Assembly: GCA_964539095.1 (NCBI GenBank)
Contig: CAZIFL010000005.1
Coordinates: forward strand, 62,001-126,000
Length of the DNA stretch: 64,000 bases
Direction: 5' to 3'
Origin: DAIPKP01 sp964539095
GTDB lineage: Bacteria > Synergistota > Synergistia > Synergistales > Aminiphilaceae
Position numbers and translations under genes: made by a program. Under the pieces are notes generated by a model that did no database searches, was not told where the DNA came from, and saw only the letters and a program-made list of their open reading frames with translations. Of the stretch, positions 24,251 through 32,847 are shown piece by piece (the first letter of the stretch is position 1; each line of letters starts with the position of its first letter).

Positions 24251-24808
24251 TTAGGAGAAAAGAGCCTCTCCCTCCTGCCGGGCTTCTTCCAAAAGGGCGG
24301 TATTATTCTGAGCGTCCTGGGCCTCTCCCAGCCCTCCCCGGCAGAAGATCAGGGGGGTGGGCATTTTATGAAGGCCGCAACTCCGTTTAAAGGAGTAGAT
24401 CAGGCCGTCGAAGGCATCCTTGCCGGTATCCCCTCCGGAGGAGACGAGAATTCCCTTCTTTCCCTCCAGCCGAAGGGGGGTGTTCTTGGCCACGTAGGGG
24501 AGGAGCCGATCCCGGAGGGCCTGAAGAGGAGCGCTCCAGGCGTACCAGTAGAGCGGGCTGGCGAAGACCAGATACTCCGACTCCTTGATGGCAGGATAGA
24601 TCTGCTGCATATCGTCATCCAGAATACAGGGCTTTCCGGTGCTCCAGCAACGGCGGCAGTCCACGCAATCCCGGATGTTCATGGAGAAAAGCCGAAATTC
24701 CCGAACCTCCCAGCCCTCTTTCAGGGCGGGGGCCAGAAGAGCCTTGGAGAGGGTTTCGCTGTTCCCCCCCTGTCTTGGGCTTCCTAGAAAAAGACATATT
24801 GATCCCAT
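24251..24808 (-). CDS. NADPH-dependent FMN reductase / flavodoxin-fold oxidoreductase
   Basis: 185-residue flavodoxin-fold protein. The N-terminal SICLFLGSPRQGGNSE is the FMN phosphate loop of iron-sulfur flavoprotein-type reductases, and a CVDCRRCWSTGKPC block (about 49-62) follows, similar to the Cys cluster of archaeal/clostridial Isf proteins. ASPLYWYAWSAPLQALRDR is the second flavin loop. The frame opens 18 bp upstream, but the start at 24808 lies behind GAGGAGG. Whether it holds an iron-sulfur cluster depends on the cysteine spacing, which is only partly compatible. Stands upstream of nothing on its strand; feo genes precede it. Confidence 0.82.
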   Translation of the reverse strand: MGSICLFLGSPRQGGNSETLSKALLAPALKEGWEVREFRLFSMNIRDCVDCRRCWSTGKPCILDDDMQQIYPAIKESEYLVFASPLYWYAWSAPLQALRDRLLPYVAKNTPLRLEGKKGILVSSGGDTGKDAFDGLIYSFKRSCGLHKMPTPLIFCRGGLGEAQDAQNNTALLEEARQEGEALFS

Positions 24809-24901
24809 AGTCTGTTCCCTCCTCAAGAGAAAAATGTGGGAAAACTTCCCCTCAAGGGAGAGTATACCAGCAACGGGCTATTTCTCCTCTCCTTTTTCTC
24901 C

Positions 24902-25096
24902 TTATTTCTCCTCTTCCCCTGCTTGTTCCGGGGAAGAGGAAGGCTCCTCAAGATTTTGCCAGGTGGCACAGCTTCCACTCTGGGAGCACCCTCCGCACCC
25001 TCCGGGGCAGCTCCCCTCCCGAGCACTCTTCAGGAAAGTTCGCCCGAGAAAGAGCGCCGCTCCTACCACGATAAGAACCACCACAACGGTCTGCAT
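24902..25096 (-). CDS. FeoB-associated Cys-rich membrane protein
   Basis: 64-residue protein with one N-terminal membrane helix (QTVVVVLIVVGAALFLG) followed by SCPGGCGGCSQSGSC, the pattern of the small Cys-rich proteins encoded after feoB in many anaerobes. It starts 21 bp after the feoB stop in the same direction. It may chaperone or bind ferrous iron at the cytoplasmic or membrane face; the exact role in the family is unproved. Confidence 0.85.
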   Translation of the reverse strand: MQTVVVVLIVVGAALFLGRTFLKSAREGSCPGGCGGCSQSGSCATWQNLEEPSSSPEQAGEEEK

Positions 25097-25117
25097 GATT
25101 TTGTCTCTCCTTCCTCT

Positions 25118-27334
25118 CTATATTCCCAACCCTAACAGGGTTCCCAACTGGAAAACTCCCACGGAGAGAAGAAAGGCTATAAGGGTATTGAAGAATAGGG
25201 CGAAGAGAGCCCAGCTCCAGGAGCCCGCCTCCTTGGCGATACAAACAAGGGTGACGAAGCAGGGGGCGTAGAAGATCACGAAAAGAATCACCGAGAAGGC
25301 CTTCAGGGGAGACCAGTCCTTGGAGCGCTGCAGCACCTGGCTCAAGGAGCCCCCTTCCTCGGGGTCGATCTCTCCCAGAGAGTAGGCGGTGCCCAGGGTG
25401 GAGACGATAACCTCCTTTGCCGCCACCCCTCCAAGAAGGGCGATGTTGGTGCGCCAGTCGAACCCTGCCCAGCGGGTAACCCGTTCGATTCCTTTACCTA
25501 GGCGCCCCGCCAGAGAGTTCTCTAGGGCCTCCTCAGCCCGGCGCCCCTCCAGAGCGAGAAGCTGCCCCCGGATCTCCTGCTCCTGCGGGGTAAGCTCCTC
25601 CTCGGGGGTTTCGTAATCGAGTATTCGTGACGCGTCTTCCAGAGCAGGGGTTTCCAGAATCTCCCCGCGAGCCTCCTCAAAGAAAGCCTCCTTCTCGGGA
25701 GAGAGAAGAGGAAAGGTCATCATGGCCCATACGAGGATGGAGATGCCTAAAATCACGGTCCCCGCCTTTTTGATGTACTGCCAGGTGCGTTCCCAGGTGT
25801 GGATGCAGAGCCCCTTCAGGGTGGGGAAGCGGTAGGGAGGAAGCTCCATCACGAAGGGGGTGGACTCTCCCCGAATCACCGTAAGGCGTAGAATCTTTGC
25901 GGTGAGCAGGGCCCCCACCCAGGAGATGACGGTGATGGCGAAGAGCATCTCCCCCCGGGCGGTGGCGAAAAAGGTTCCCACCAGAATGGCGAAGATGGGG
26001 ATTTTGGCACCGCAGTTCATGATGGGGACGGTGAGTATGGTAGCGAGGCGTTCCTTCCGGGATTTGATAGTCCGGCTCGCCATAACCCCCGGCACAGCAC
26101 ACCCCCCCGCGATCCCCCCGGAGATGATAAAGGGCATGACGGAGCTTCCATGAAGGCCGAAGATACGGAAGATCCGATCCAACATAAAGGCCATCCGGGC
26201 GAGATATCCCGAATCCTCCAGAAAGGAGATGCCGAAGAACATGAAGAGAATCAGGGGAACGAACCCCATCCCCCCCCCCCCGCCGTCGATAACCCCCGAC
26301 ACGATCATGGAGCGCACAAGCCCCGGAGGAAGAAGGTTCTCCGCCGTATCCCCCATCCAGCCGAAGAAGGCCTCGAACCACCCCACGGGGATCTCGCTGT
26401 AAGTGAAGGTCACCTTGTAGAGAGTCATCAGAATGGCCACCATGAAGAGAGGCCCCAGAAAGCGGTTGGTAAGCACAAGATCAATCTTGTCCGAAATGTA
26501 GAGCTTACTCTGATGGGTGGCGTAGTTCACAATGCCGTGGCTCACCAGAGACTTGATATAGCCATACCGCTGGTCTGCAATCAGCGCCTCGGGGTAGGTG
26601 TTCAGAGTGCTTTCGAGATGTTTGAGAAGCTGCTGGTACGCTTCGTCGAAGGCCTGGGCTATTTCGGGATCATGCTTTTTGCAGTACTCCATGATTTGCT
26701 CGTCCTGCTCCAGATACTTCAGGGAGAACCACCGGGGATCGTAGCGCCCCTGCAGCATGGCATGACCCTTGATGCGATCCTCCATGCGATCCAGAGCCCG
26801 GTCGATATCCGAGCCGTAGCTGATTCGAAGAGGCTGGGGAGGGGGATTGTCCTTCATGGCGAGAGCCGCATCAAGAAGCTGCTCCACCCCCTTGCCGCTG
26901 CGGGCCACCGTGGGGATAATGGGAATGCCAAGAAGCTGAGAGAGCTTTTCCGGATGAATGGTGATCCCCCGGCTGGAGGCCACATCCATCATATTCATGG
27001 CCCCGCAGAGGGGAATACCCATCTCCAGAATCTGGATCATCAGGTAGAGATGCCGCTCGATGTTCGAGGCATCGATAATGTCGATCACCACCTCGGGCTT
27101 CTCCTGCACCAGATAATCCCGGGTGACGATCTCCTCCAGGGAGTAGGCGGTGATGGAGTAGATCCCTGGAAGATCCACCACATGGATGGATTCTCCCCGA
27201 TGGGTGAAGGTGCCCTCTTTAAGTTCTACCGTAACGCCGGGATAGTTGCCCACATGCTGCCGGGCTCCGGTAAGTTCGTTAAAAAGGGTTGTTTTCCCGG
27301 AGTTTGGATTTCCTGCCAGAGCAATGGTTGTCAT
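25118..27334 (-). CDS. feoB: ferrous iron transporter FeoB
   Basis: 738-residue G-protein-coupled Fe(II) importer. The N-terminal GTPase has GNPNSGKTT (8-16), DLPGIYS (G3) and NMMD (G4), followed by a helical GDI-like domain and two Gate regions with about eight or more membrane helices. A large charged insert (about 550-620, EEARGEILETPALEDA region) lies between Gate segments. The ATG overlaps the feoA stop. The segment encoding VIDGGGGGMG contains a run of twelve G on the coding strand (26270-26281), an unusual length and a possible slippage site. Confidence 0.95.
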   Translation of the reverse strand: MTTIALAGNPNSGKTTLFNELTGARQHVGNYPGVTVELKEGTFTHRGESIHVVDLPGIYSITAYSLEEIVTRDYLVQEKPEVVIDIIDASNIERHLYLMIQILEMGIPLCGAMNMMDVASSRGITIHPEKLSQLLGIPIIPTVARSGKGVEQLLDAALAMKDNPPPQPLRISYGSDIDRALDRMEDRIKGHAMLQGRYDPRWFSLKYLEQDEQIMEYCKKHDPEIAQAFDEAYQQLLKHLESTLNTYPEALIADQRYGYIKSLVSHGIVNYATHQSKLYISDKIDLVLTNRFLGPLFMVAILMTLYKVTFTYSEIPVGWFEAFFGWMGDTAENLLPPGLVRSMIVSGVIDGGGGGMGFVPLILFMFFGISFLEDSGYLARMAFMLDRIFRIFGLHGSSVMPFIISGGIAGGCAVPGVMASRTIKSRKERLATILTVPIMNCGAKIPIFAILVGTFFATARGEMLFAITVISWVGALLTAKILRLTVIRGESTPFVMELPPYRFPTLKGLCIHTWERTWQYIKKAGTVILGISILVWAMMTFPLLSPEKEAFFEEARGEILETPALEDASRILDYETPEEELTPQEQEIRGQLLALEGRRAEEALENSLAGRLGKGIERVTRWAGFDWRTNIALLGGVAAKEVIVSTLGTAYSLGEIDPEEGGSLSQVLQRSKDWSPLKAFSVILFVIFYAPCFVTLVCIAKEAGSWSWALFALFFNTLIAFLLSVGVFQLGTLLGLGI
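26270..26281 (-). repeat. 12-nt G homopolymer inside feoB
   Basis: Twelve consecutive C on the plus strand (G on the coding strand) encode four glycines in the Gate region. Loss or gain of one base would frameshift feoB. Such tracts are typical of phase-variable genes, but can also reflect sequencing error. Confidence 0.7.
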
Positions 27335-27570
27335 GCCTCATCCACCTCCACATCAATATGATCCGCTTCGCTGTTCCGCAGGGTGAGGGTGAACCCCCGA
27401 AGACGCAGGGCCACGGGATCGTAGAGAGGGGCCCGCCCCTGAATGTAAAACTCCGTCCCCGGTACCAGCCCCATATCTCGGATGCGGCGTCCTAGCTCTC
27501 CCTGGGCCCGGACGGCCCGGATAATTCCTTTTTGATTGTCCTTCATGTGGCGCATGGCGATAATTGGCAT
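27331..27570 (-). CDS. feoA: FeoA-domain protein
   Basis: 79-residue SH3-like FeoA protein, a cytoplasmic partner of FeoB. The start at 27570 (MPIIAMRHMKDNQKGIIRAV) is chosen over an upstream ATG because GGAGGAG precedes it. The motif ELGRRIRDMGLVPGTEFYI is the family signature. Its stop overlaps the feoB start (4 bp). The order feoA-feoB-Cys-rich protein is common in anaerobes. A Fur-like box was looked for upstream but no convincing match was found. Confidence 0.93.
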   Translation of the reverse strand: MPIIAMRHMKDNQKGIIRAVRAQGELGRRIRDMGLVPGTEFYIQGRAPLYDPVALRLRGFTLTLRNSEADHIDVEVDEA

Positions 27571-27893
27571 GATCTCTCTCCTCCGATTACTTCTGAAAGC
27601 TTTTGAGAATGCAGAAATCCTCCCCAAGGGAAGGTTCTTTCATGTACAATAGAGTATATCTACTGCGTGCAGAGAAACATCTTGCGTATGGTCTGTGTAG
27701 AATTCTGACACCTGGGAGATCTCTCCGTTCCTTGGTATCTCCTCATATCTCGCAGCAAAGTATAGCACGGAGGAGAATATATGTTCAATAGGTCAAACAA
27801 CGGGATTCCCGGAGTTGCGAAAAGGGGCTTTTTCCCGGAGCCTTCAGGAGAAAAACTCCCCGAAAGATGCATAAATCTTAAGGAGGGTATGCG
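27571..27893. other. intergenic region between divergent feoA and the antitoxin-like gene
   Basis: AT-rich and probably promoter-bearing for both directions. No clear -35/-10 pair could be fixed. The right third (27798-27860) holds copy A of the conserved structured element described separately. No gene seen. Confidence 0.6.
27798..27860 (+). promoter_or_regulatory. copy A of a conserved structured leader element
   Basis: Begins CAACGGGATTCCCGG; the first 30 nt (27798-27827) are identical to 32948-32977. It can fold into three hairpins: CAAC-GGG/CCC-GTTG, then GGGGCT/AGCCTT, then GGAG/CTCC. It lies about 35-95 bp before the ATG at 27894. Copy B has the same layout with a different second stem (see there), which supports a structured RNA rather than a chance repeat. 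Confidence 0.45.
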
Positions 27894-28109
27894 ATGAAAC
27901 AGACTGTAGAAGCTCTTGTGGATGATAAGGGAAATGTCCGTTTGATAGAGCCCATTGCCGTTAAGGGAGTCCGTAGGGCCTTACTGACAGTGCTTGACGA
28001 ACTTCCTGTGAACCTCGATGAAACGCTCTATGCCGCAGAGAAGAGTTTTGGGGAAGATTGGCTCCGGAAGGAAGACGCCTCTGGAGGCTTTCTCGGGGAT
28101 GCTCCATGA
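27894..28109 (+). CDS. orphan antitoxin-like protein
   Basis: 71 residues: MKQTVEALVDDKGNVRLIEP at the start, RRALLTVLDE in the middle and FGEDWLRKEDASG near the end. This layout (a short beta-type N-terminus, ALVTILDE-like block, AEDWxRPEE-like tail) matches antitoxins that normally precede a MazF/PemK toxin. RBS AAGGAGGG at 27879-27886. No toxin frame follows; instead there is sequence resembling the start region of an insertion sequence. So the pair looks broken, leaving the antitoxin alone. Recognition is from memory of the pattern and not certain. Confidence 0.6.
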   Translation: MKQTVEALVDDKGNVRLIEPIAVKGVRRALLTVLDELPVNLDETLYAAEKSFGEDWLRKEDASGGFLGDAP

Positions 28110-28178
28110 GAATGGCAAAGGATGTTGCGCTTGATTTGACAAAGCAAGCATCATATTCGGTGTAGAAAGGAGCGAGAT

Positions 28179-28271
28179 TTTGGGGCATAATAGCCCCACC
28201 TCTCTGGGTGTAGTTTTTGTTGTGATAGCAATGCCTTACACCTGCTTCGCGCAGAGGACAGAGAGGTTTTT
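28179..28271 (-). mobile_element. insertion-sequence end remnant, copy A
   Basis: Shares with the IS1380-like remnant at 32446-32930 the layout GGCATAAT, then CACCTCTCTGG, then two internal hairpins, then AGAGAGGTTTTTG. Helix P1 is CCTCTCTG/CAGAGAGG; P2 GGTGTA/TACACC; P3 CTGC/GCAG. On the minus strand it precedes an ATG (28188) with an AGAGAGGTG ribosome-binding-like sequence. Only the end appears to be left. Confidence 0.4.
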
Positions 28272-28478
28272 GCGTGTCTTCATTTTCCGACTATTGCGAC
28301 AACGCCCCATCTCGACATCTCGCTGCCCCAAATTTCTTTCCATCATTTTTCAATAATCTCGAGTGCAATATTCCACCTTCAGAGTGAAAAACTTTCTCCT
28401 CAGAGAGCCTTGTGGTTGCTCCGTTTCTGCTGGTTTCCCTCTGGGAACCTGCGGAACGAGATTGTTCTATGAGTTCTC

Positions 28479-28506
28479 TTGAGGAGTCACTCGAAGGTTG
28501 TATAAT
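28479..28506 (+). promoter_or_regulatory. promoter for the restriction-modification locus
   Basis: TTGAGG (28479-28484), 16-bp spacer, TATAAT (28501-28506). The predicted transcript starts after the possible upstream ATG at 28469 and before the GTG at 28574, which supports the latter as the methyltransferase start. Confidence 0.6.
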
Positions 28507-28573
28507 CGGAGGCAAGGAAAGGGTCTTCACCGAAACGCCCTTTCCGAATGCGAAAAGCGAAGGAGGTTCGCCG

Positions 28574-29512
28574 GTGAATGGAATAGTGAACAGTCTTATC
28601 AAAGACGATTGCATCGCTGCAATGAGACAACTTCCGAACGAGTGTGTAGACATGGTGCTTTGCGACCTGCCGTACGGGACGACTCAAAACAAATGGGACA
28701 GCGTCATTCCGCTCGACGAGCTTTGGAAACAATACCGGAGAGTCGTGCGGAATGACGGCGCGATAGTTCTCACATCCCAGGGCCCGTTCACTGCAAGACT
28801 TATCATGAGCAACGAAAAATTGTTCAAATACAAGATAGTCTGGGTTAAGTCGAAGCCTACTAATTTCCTGAACGCGAAAAAACAGCCTCTTCGAAAGCAT
28901 GAAGATGTCTGTGTCTTTTACCGGAGACAGCCGGTGTACAATCCCCAGATGTCGCCGGGAGAACCCTACACGAAGGGAACGAGAAAAGACCAGTTTTCCG
29001 GCAGTTACGGAGACTTCAAGCCCGTTCTCGTCCAGAGCGGTAACGGAGACCGCTACCCCGTGGATGTTGTCTATTTCAAGACTGCGGAAAGTGAAGGTCC
29101 CGTATGGCATCCGACCCAGAAACCCGTAGAGCTCGGCCGCTGGATGGTACGAACATTCACCGCCCCCGGCGACATCGTTATGGACAACGCGTTCGGCTCG
29201 GGAAGTTTTCTGGTGTCCGCGATTCTCGAAGGCCGGAACTTCATAGGAATAGAAAAAAACGATTCCCCGGAGCTTTTCAAAGCCGAAAGAATCGACCTCG
29301 TGAATATCGCGAAGGAAAGACTTAAAAAAGCCTACGAAAGCGTTAGGTGTACTCCTCCCGGAGAATCGCTGCTGATGGAGGGGCTTTTAAAGGAGTTCGA
29401 ATCCGATCTTTGCCCTGTTCAGTCCGCTCAGCTTCTCGAGAAAGCGAATCCGGCCAAAACTGTTTCTTCGGAGCCCGTCGAAGAGAGGGGTTGCTCTAAT
29501 GCCTCCCTCTAA
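28574..29512 (+). CDS. beta-class DNA methyltransferase (N6-adenine or N4-cytosine)
   Basis: 312 residues if started at GTG 28574, which lies 8 bp after AGGAGG (28561-28566) and gives the usual beta-class opening NGIVNSLIKDDCIAAMRQLP. The catalytic motif IV is DLPYGTT (31-37) near the N-terminus and the SAM-binding motif I FGSGSF is near residue 205, the order that defines the beta class. KPVELGRWMVRTFTAPGDIV is the typical preceding block. It overlaps the next gene by 14 bp, so both form one restriction-modification locus. It may methylate the strand that its large partner does not. Confidence 0.9.
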   Translation: MNGIVNSLIKDDCIAAMRQLPNECVDMVLCDLPYGTTQNKWDSVIPLDELWKQYRRVVRNDGAIVLTSQGPFTARLIMSNEKLFKYKIVWVKSKPTNFLNAKKQPLRKHEDVCVFYRRQPVYNPQMSPGEPYTKGTRKDQFSGSYGDFKPVLVQSGNGDRYPVDVVYFKTAESEGPVWHPTQKPVELGRWMVRTFTAPGDIVMDNAFGSGSFLVSAILEGRNFIGIEKNDSPELFKAERIDLVNIAKERLKKAYESVRCTPPGESLLMEGLLKEFESDLCPVQSAQLLEKANPAKTVSSEPVEERGCSNASL

Positions 29513-32324
29513 GAATCACGTCGGCTTTGTGAGAGCAAACGAGCGAAGCTGGGCCATAGACGTGATCGGATACGTCAATCGACGGGTGTCCGCGGCATCT
29601 GGCGCGATAAAAAAAGCCGGAGGGGAATATTCGACAAGCGATGAAAAAGGAAGTCTCTTCCCGGACGTTCTTCTTTTCGGGATTCTGAATCACGGAACCG
29701 TGCTACAGGGGTGGGAACTAAAATTTCCGGACACTGCTGTCTCAGATCCGAAACTTCTTGAAAATGCGGCCAGAAAAGCGCGGGGTCTTGGAACCTCCAG
29801 TTTCCTTGTGTGGAATGTCAACGAGGCCGTTCTCTACTCGTTGTCCGGGACGGGTTCCCTCGGCTTCTCGCCGTTGAAGTCGTGGTCCATTGGCGCTCCT
29901 GTTTCCAGAGCCTCGGTCGAATGCAATGCGGAGAGGTGGCAAAAGATGCTCTCCGAAATCATCCGCGACTTGGAGTATTTTTTCTCGACGGGGGGCATAG
30001 CATCCTCTTCGGTGATTAGAATCGTAGAGGAAGGCACTCTTTTCGAATCCGTCGCTTATCACAGAAAAAATGTCCGTGACCATGTCGCGAACGAGGCAGC
30101 CAAAAACTCCGAATTGAATGCCGAAATCGATTTCTGGTGGCATTCGGCTTCCGAGGAGCACCCGGACAAAGAGGAGAAATTCAATGCTTTCGCCGGCGTG
30201 CTCCTTCTCGAATGGTTCAACAAAATCCTCTTTTGTCACGTCCTGAAAAGCTTTCACTCCGACGCTCGGTTGGTAGAGTCCATTGATGGGAATTGTGACC
30301 CCCTGTCTGCCGACAGGGTTTTTGTGGAAATATCCGAGAAATGCGACTTTCTCAATATTCTCAAACCTTCGGTGGCATTCGTTCCTCTCCCCGACGCGGC
30401 TTGGAATTCTCTTGTTGAGGTAAACCGTTTTCTGTCGTCGTTTCCGTTCGAGAAAATGAACGCCGACGTTCTTCATAAGATACTTGAATGCACCGTTAAC
30501 GCTTCGAAGAGAAAAGCGGCCGGACAATACTCCACACCCGAGAAGCTCGCGGAACTTCTCGTCAAGTCAGCTATGGTGAAAAGGGAGTGGGTTTTCTTGG
30601 ACCCTTGCTGCGGAACAGGAACAATTCCGAGGGCGGTGTACCGGGAAAAGCGTTCCAGAGGAATAGGGGCAAAGGATGCCCTTGCCCAGACTTGGGCCGG
30701 CGACAGATTTTCGTTTCCGGTTTCGCTCGCGACGATGGGGGTAACTTTCCCCGAAAACATGGGTGAGACCGTTCGTGTATTCCGTTCGGACGTGGCAGAC
30801 ATAGTTCCCGGCAAGAGCATTGTTCTAAAGAACCCGCAGACGGGGGAGCCGGAAACCTTCCAGTTTCCGCTTTTCGACATCGTCGTGTCGAACTTTCCCT
30901 TCATAAGAACCGAACAGGCAAAAAAAATGAATCAGCCGATTATTCTCTCGGCGGAGAAAACACTGGCCGAGAACGGGGAGCCAGAAGGACTCGATGGAAG
31001 AAGCGACCTGTATGCCTACATGCCGTTTCATCTGTGGAAATGTCTTGAAGAAGGCGGAACTCTCGCGTTCATTTCGTCCAATTCGTGGCTTGGCGCGGAA
31101 TGGGGCGAAAGATACTATGAACTTCTCGGCAGATTCTTCAAAATCAAAAAAGTAATAGCATCCGGGAACGGACGCTGGTTCGACAACGCCAAAGTTGTGA
31201 CAACGGCACTCATCCTGGAACGGAGGAATCCTCCGTCGTCTGAAAAGGTGCGGATTCCGGAAGAAGAAACAGTTTTTATCCTGTTGGAGAAAAATCTTAA
31301 GGAGTGTTCTTCCGATGATATATCTTTGCTTTCATCGGCAATAATCAAGGGCGTTTCCTTTGATAAGCTATGTACGGCACGGACACTTACAGGCGCCGAA
31401 ATGCGAATGCTCGTTCGCTCGGGGGTGGGAAGGAACCTTTTCTTTTTCAACACAGCGCCTTTCTTGAAATTGAAGAAGTCCCGAAGGACGGATGCTAGGA
31501 AACGTAGCGTTCTCTTGCCTGCCGGAGCTTTTTTTGATTTTTTCCGCGGAGAGAGAAGAGGATGGAACCCTCTTTTCTATCCCCCGAGAGATAGTCGTAT
31601 CGACCCCGAGTATCTGGACAAGGTCCTCATTCGGTCGAAAACGATTAAAGGATTCATCGCCAAACCGGACGCTCTCGGATTCTTCTGCGGAAAGAGTAAG
31701 GAAGAACTCGACCGACGCAAGCATTTTGATACGCTTTCATATATCAACTCTTTTTCTGGATGTGTCAACAAAACAGGAAAACCTCTTTGCAAAGTTCTGT
31801 CCCGGCCGGGTTGTTTCTGGTACGAAATGAAAAAGGGAGCCAAGCCCGACATGGTCGTACTGGTAAACTACGATAAGCGGCTTTTCTTCCCGTTGACACC
31901 GGATGTCCCGTTCATAGACCAGCGCTTCATCGGGATGTCTCTCAAACAGTCTGCGGTGAAAAGAGATGTTTCAGCGGCTCTTTCTCACGCGCTTCTTAAC
32001 AGTGTCTTCGGTCTTTTCTACATCGAGGCGCTAGGTTTCGGGCGAGGACTCGGAGCTCTCGACCTTAGCAAGGACCGGATAGAAAAGGGGCTTTTCATGC
32101 TGAACCCTCTTATTCCGAGCTTGCCGGAGCGCAAAAAACTTGTCGACGCGTTCCTGCCGCTCCTTTCCAGAGAGGTACTCCCACTGGAAAACGAGTTGGA
32201 ATCTCAGGACAGGAAAGAGTTCGAGAAATACCTTGCCACAGTCTACCAGATCCCGGACGAACTTGTAGATGAACTTGCAAAATCTTTGGTTTCCATGCAA
32301 AGGGCGCGTCTTTCTGTCCTCTGA
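29499..32324 (+). CDS. type IIG-like restriction-modification enzyme (fused nuclease and N6-adenine methylase)
   Basis: 941 residues. N-terminal PD-(D/E)xK nuclease: Pro55-Asp56 in LFPDVLLFG and Glu73-x-Lys75 in GWELKFP. A helical linker follows, then the methylase with QYSTPEKLAELLV, motif I LDPCCGTGTI (about 367-376) and motif IV SNFPF (about 464). Motif IV is Asn-Phe-Pro-Phe instead of the usual Asn-Pro-Pro-Phe/Tyr. The C-terminal third should recognise DNA (target recognition domain). Codon use is visibly different from the chromosome around it (many TCG, GAA, TTC), as expected for acquired DNA. Recognition sequence unknown. Confidence 0.85.
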   Translation: MPPSKNHVGFVRANERSWAIDVIGYVNRRVSAASGAIKKAGGEYSTSDEKGSLFPDVLLFGILNHGTVLQGWELKFPDTAVSDPKLLENAARKARGLGTSSFLVWNVNEAVLYSLSGTGSLGFSPLKSWSIGAPVSRASVECNAERWQKMLSEIIRDLEYFFSTGGIASSSVIRIVEEGTLFESVAYHRKNVRDHVANEAAKNSELNAEIDFWWHSASEEHPDKEEKFNAFAGVLLLEWFNKILFCHVLKSFHSDARLVESIDGNCDPLSADRVFVEISEKCDFLNILKPSVAFVPLPDAAWNSLVEVNRFLSSFPFEKMNADVLHKILECTVNASKRKAAGQYSTPEKLAELLVKSAMVKREWVFLDPCCGTGTIPRAVYREKRSRGIGAKDALAQTWAGDRFSFPVSLATMGVTFPENMGETVRVFRSDVADIVPGKSIVLKNPQTGEPETFQFPLFDIVVSNFPFIRTEQAKKMNQPIILSAEKTLAENGEPEGLDGRSDLYAYMPFHLWKCLEEGGTLAFISSNSWLGAEWGERYYELLGRFFKIKKVIASGNGRWFDNAKVVTTALILERRNPPSSEKVRIPEEETVFILLEKNLKECSSDDISLLSSAIIKGVSFDKLCTARTLTGAEMRMLVRSGVGRNLFFFNTAPFLKLKKSRRTDARKRSVLLPAGAFFDFFRGERRGWNPLFYPPRDSRIDPEYLDKVLIRSKTIKGFIAKPDALGFFCGKSKEELDRRKHFDTLSYINSFSGCVNKTGKPLCKVLSRPGCFWYEMKKGAKPDMVVLVNYDKRLFFPLTPDVPFIDQRFIGMSLKQSAVKRDVSAALSHALLNSVFGLFYIEALGFGRGLGALDLSKDRIEKGLFMLNPLIPSLPERKKLVDAFLPLLSREVLPLENELESQDRKEFEKYLATVYQIPDELVDELAKSLVSMQRARLSVL

Positions 32325-32445
32325 AGCACCCTGTACGATGATACACGGAATGCTTCGTTGCAATTGTTTTGCGGACGGGAGCGGAACCTCTTTCTACGTC
32401 TTCCCAGCGGCCTCCAGCCGGAAAAGACGTTTTCGTTAGCGTTGT

Positions 32446-32839
32446 CTATCTTGTGAAAACGATCTGCTCAAGTCGCGTGCAGTAGCTGATAAGGCCCCAG
32501 GATCCCCTGTTTTTCTTGTAGTTGAAGAGCGATCCAAGGATTCCCATCTTGAGTTCCGTGTTATCCATATCAAAGGTGAGAAGCCAGAGGAGATTCAGCT
32601 TCCAGGCATAGAGAAACTTCCCGGTGAAGACATCCCACCAAGTTGAGAAGCACGAGGGCGAGTACATGCTCTGAATCCTTTGCACCACGGCCGTTTCTTG
32701 CGCCCACGCACACGTCAATTGCTTTATCAAGTCCCATTTTATAGAAAGGTCTGATTGTTAAGCACAATCCCCCGAAGGGGGTAAGGTTGCTGCTTCCTTC
32801 CTGCATTTCGATGTCGATTTTTCCGGCGTTTTTTGGCAT
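32446..32839 (-). pseudogene. IS1380-like transposase remnant, frameshifted and internally deleted
   Basis: Reading from 32839 on the minus strand: MPKNAGKIDIEMQEG, then NLTPFGGLCLTIRPFYKMGL and AKDSEHVLALVLLNLVG, which match the start of IS1380-type transposases. After about residue 80 the frame is lost. Another frame then gives TFDMDNTELKMGILGSLFNY and KKNRGSW, a block that belongs to the same family, and ends at a stop near 32446. Length is about one quarter of the usual 430-470 residues, so a large part is missing. Confidence 0.7.
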
Positions 32840-32847
32840 AATGGATC

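Larger units (their letters stand above)
28110..28573. other. 464-bp gap: IS-end remnant, three-way-junction structure and RM promoter
   Basis: 28110-28190 has no intact gene. 28197-28271 forms the junction structure also present at 32850-32925. On the minus strand an ATG at 28188 (MPQNLAPFYTEYDACF) looks like the start of a lost transposase. 28276-28478 shows nothing recognisable. The promoter at 28479-28506 starts the restriction-modification locus. Confidence 0.55.

Noticed and set aside
28135..28141. TTGACA as a promoter -35 box
   Set aside because: No acceptable -10 at 15-19 bp downstream.
28197..28271. Hammerhead or IscB-type guide RNA
   Set aside because: Three-way junction and a CACCTCTCTG stretch are suggestive, but the hammerhead core bases are absent and no IscB/TnpB gene is nearby.
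28469..28574. ATG 28469 as the methyltransferase start
   Set aside because: Lies upstream of the TATAAT at 28501; the GTG at 28574 has a consensus RBS and gives the family's usual N-terminus.
32780..32815. Minus-strand GGAAGGAAGCAGCAACC resembles the conserved loop of SRP (4.5S) RNA
   Set aside because: It is the coding sequence EGSSN inside the transposase remnant, and no SRP-like helix arms flank it.
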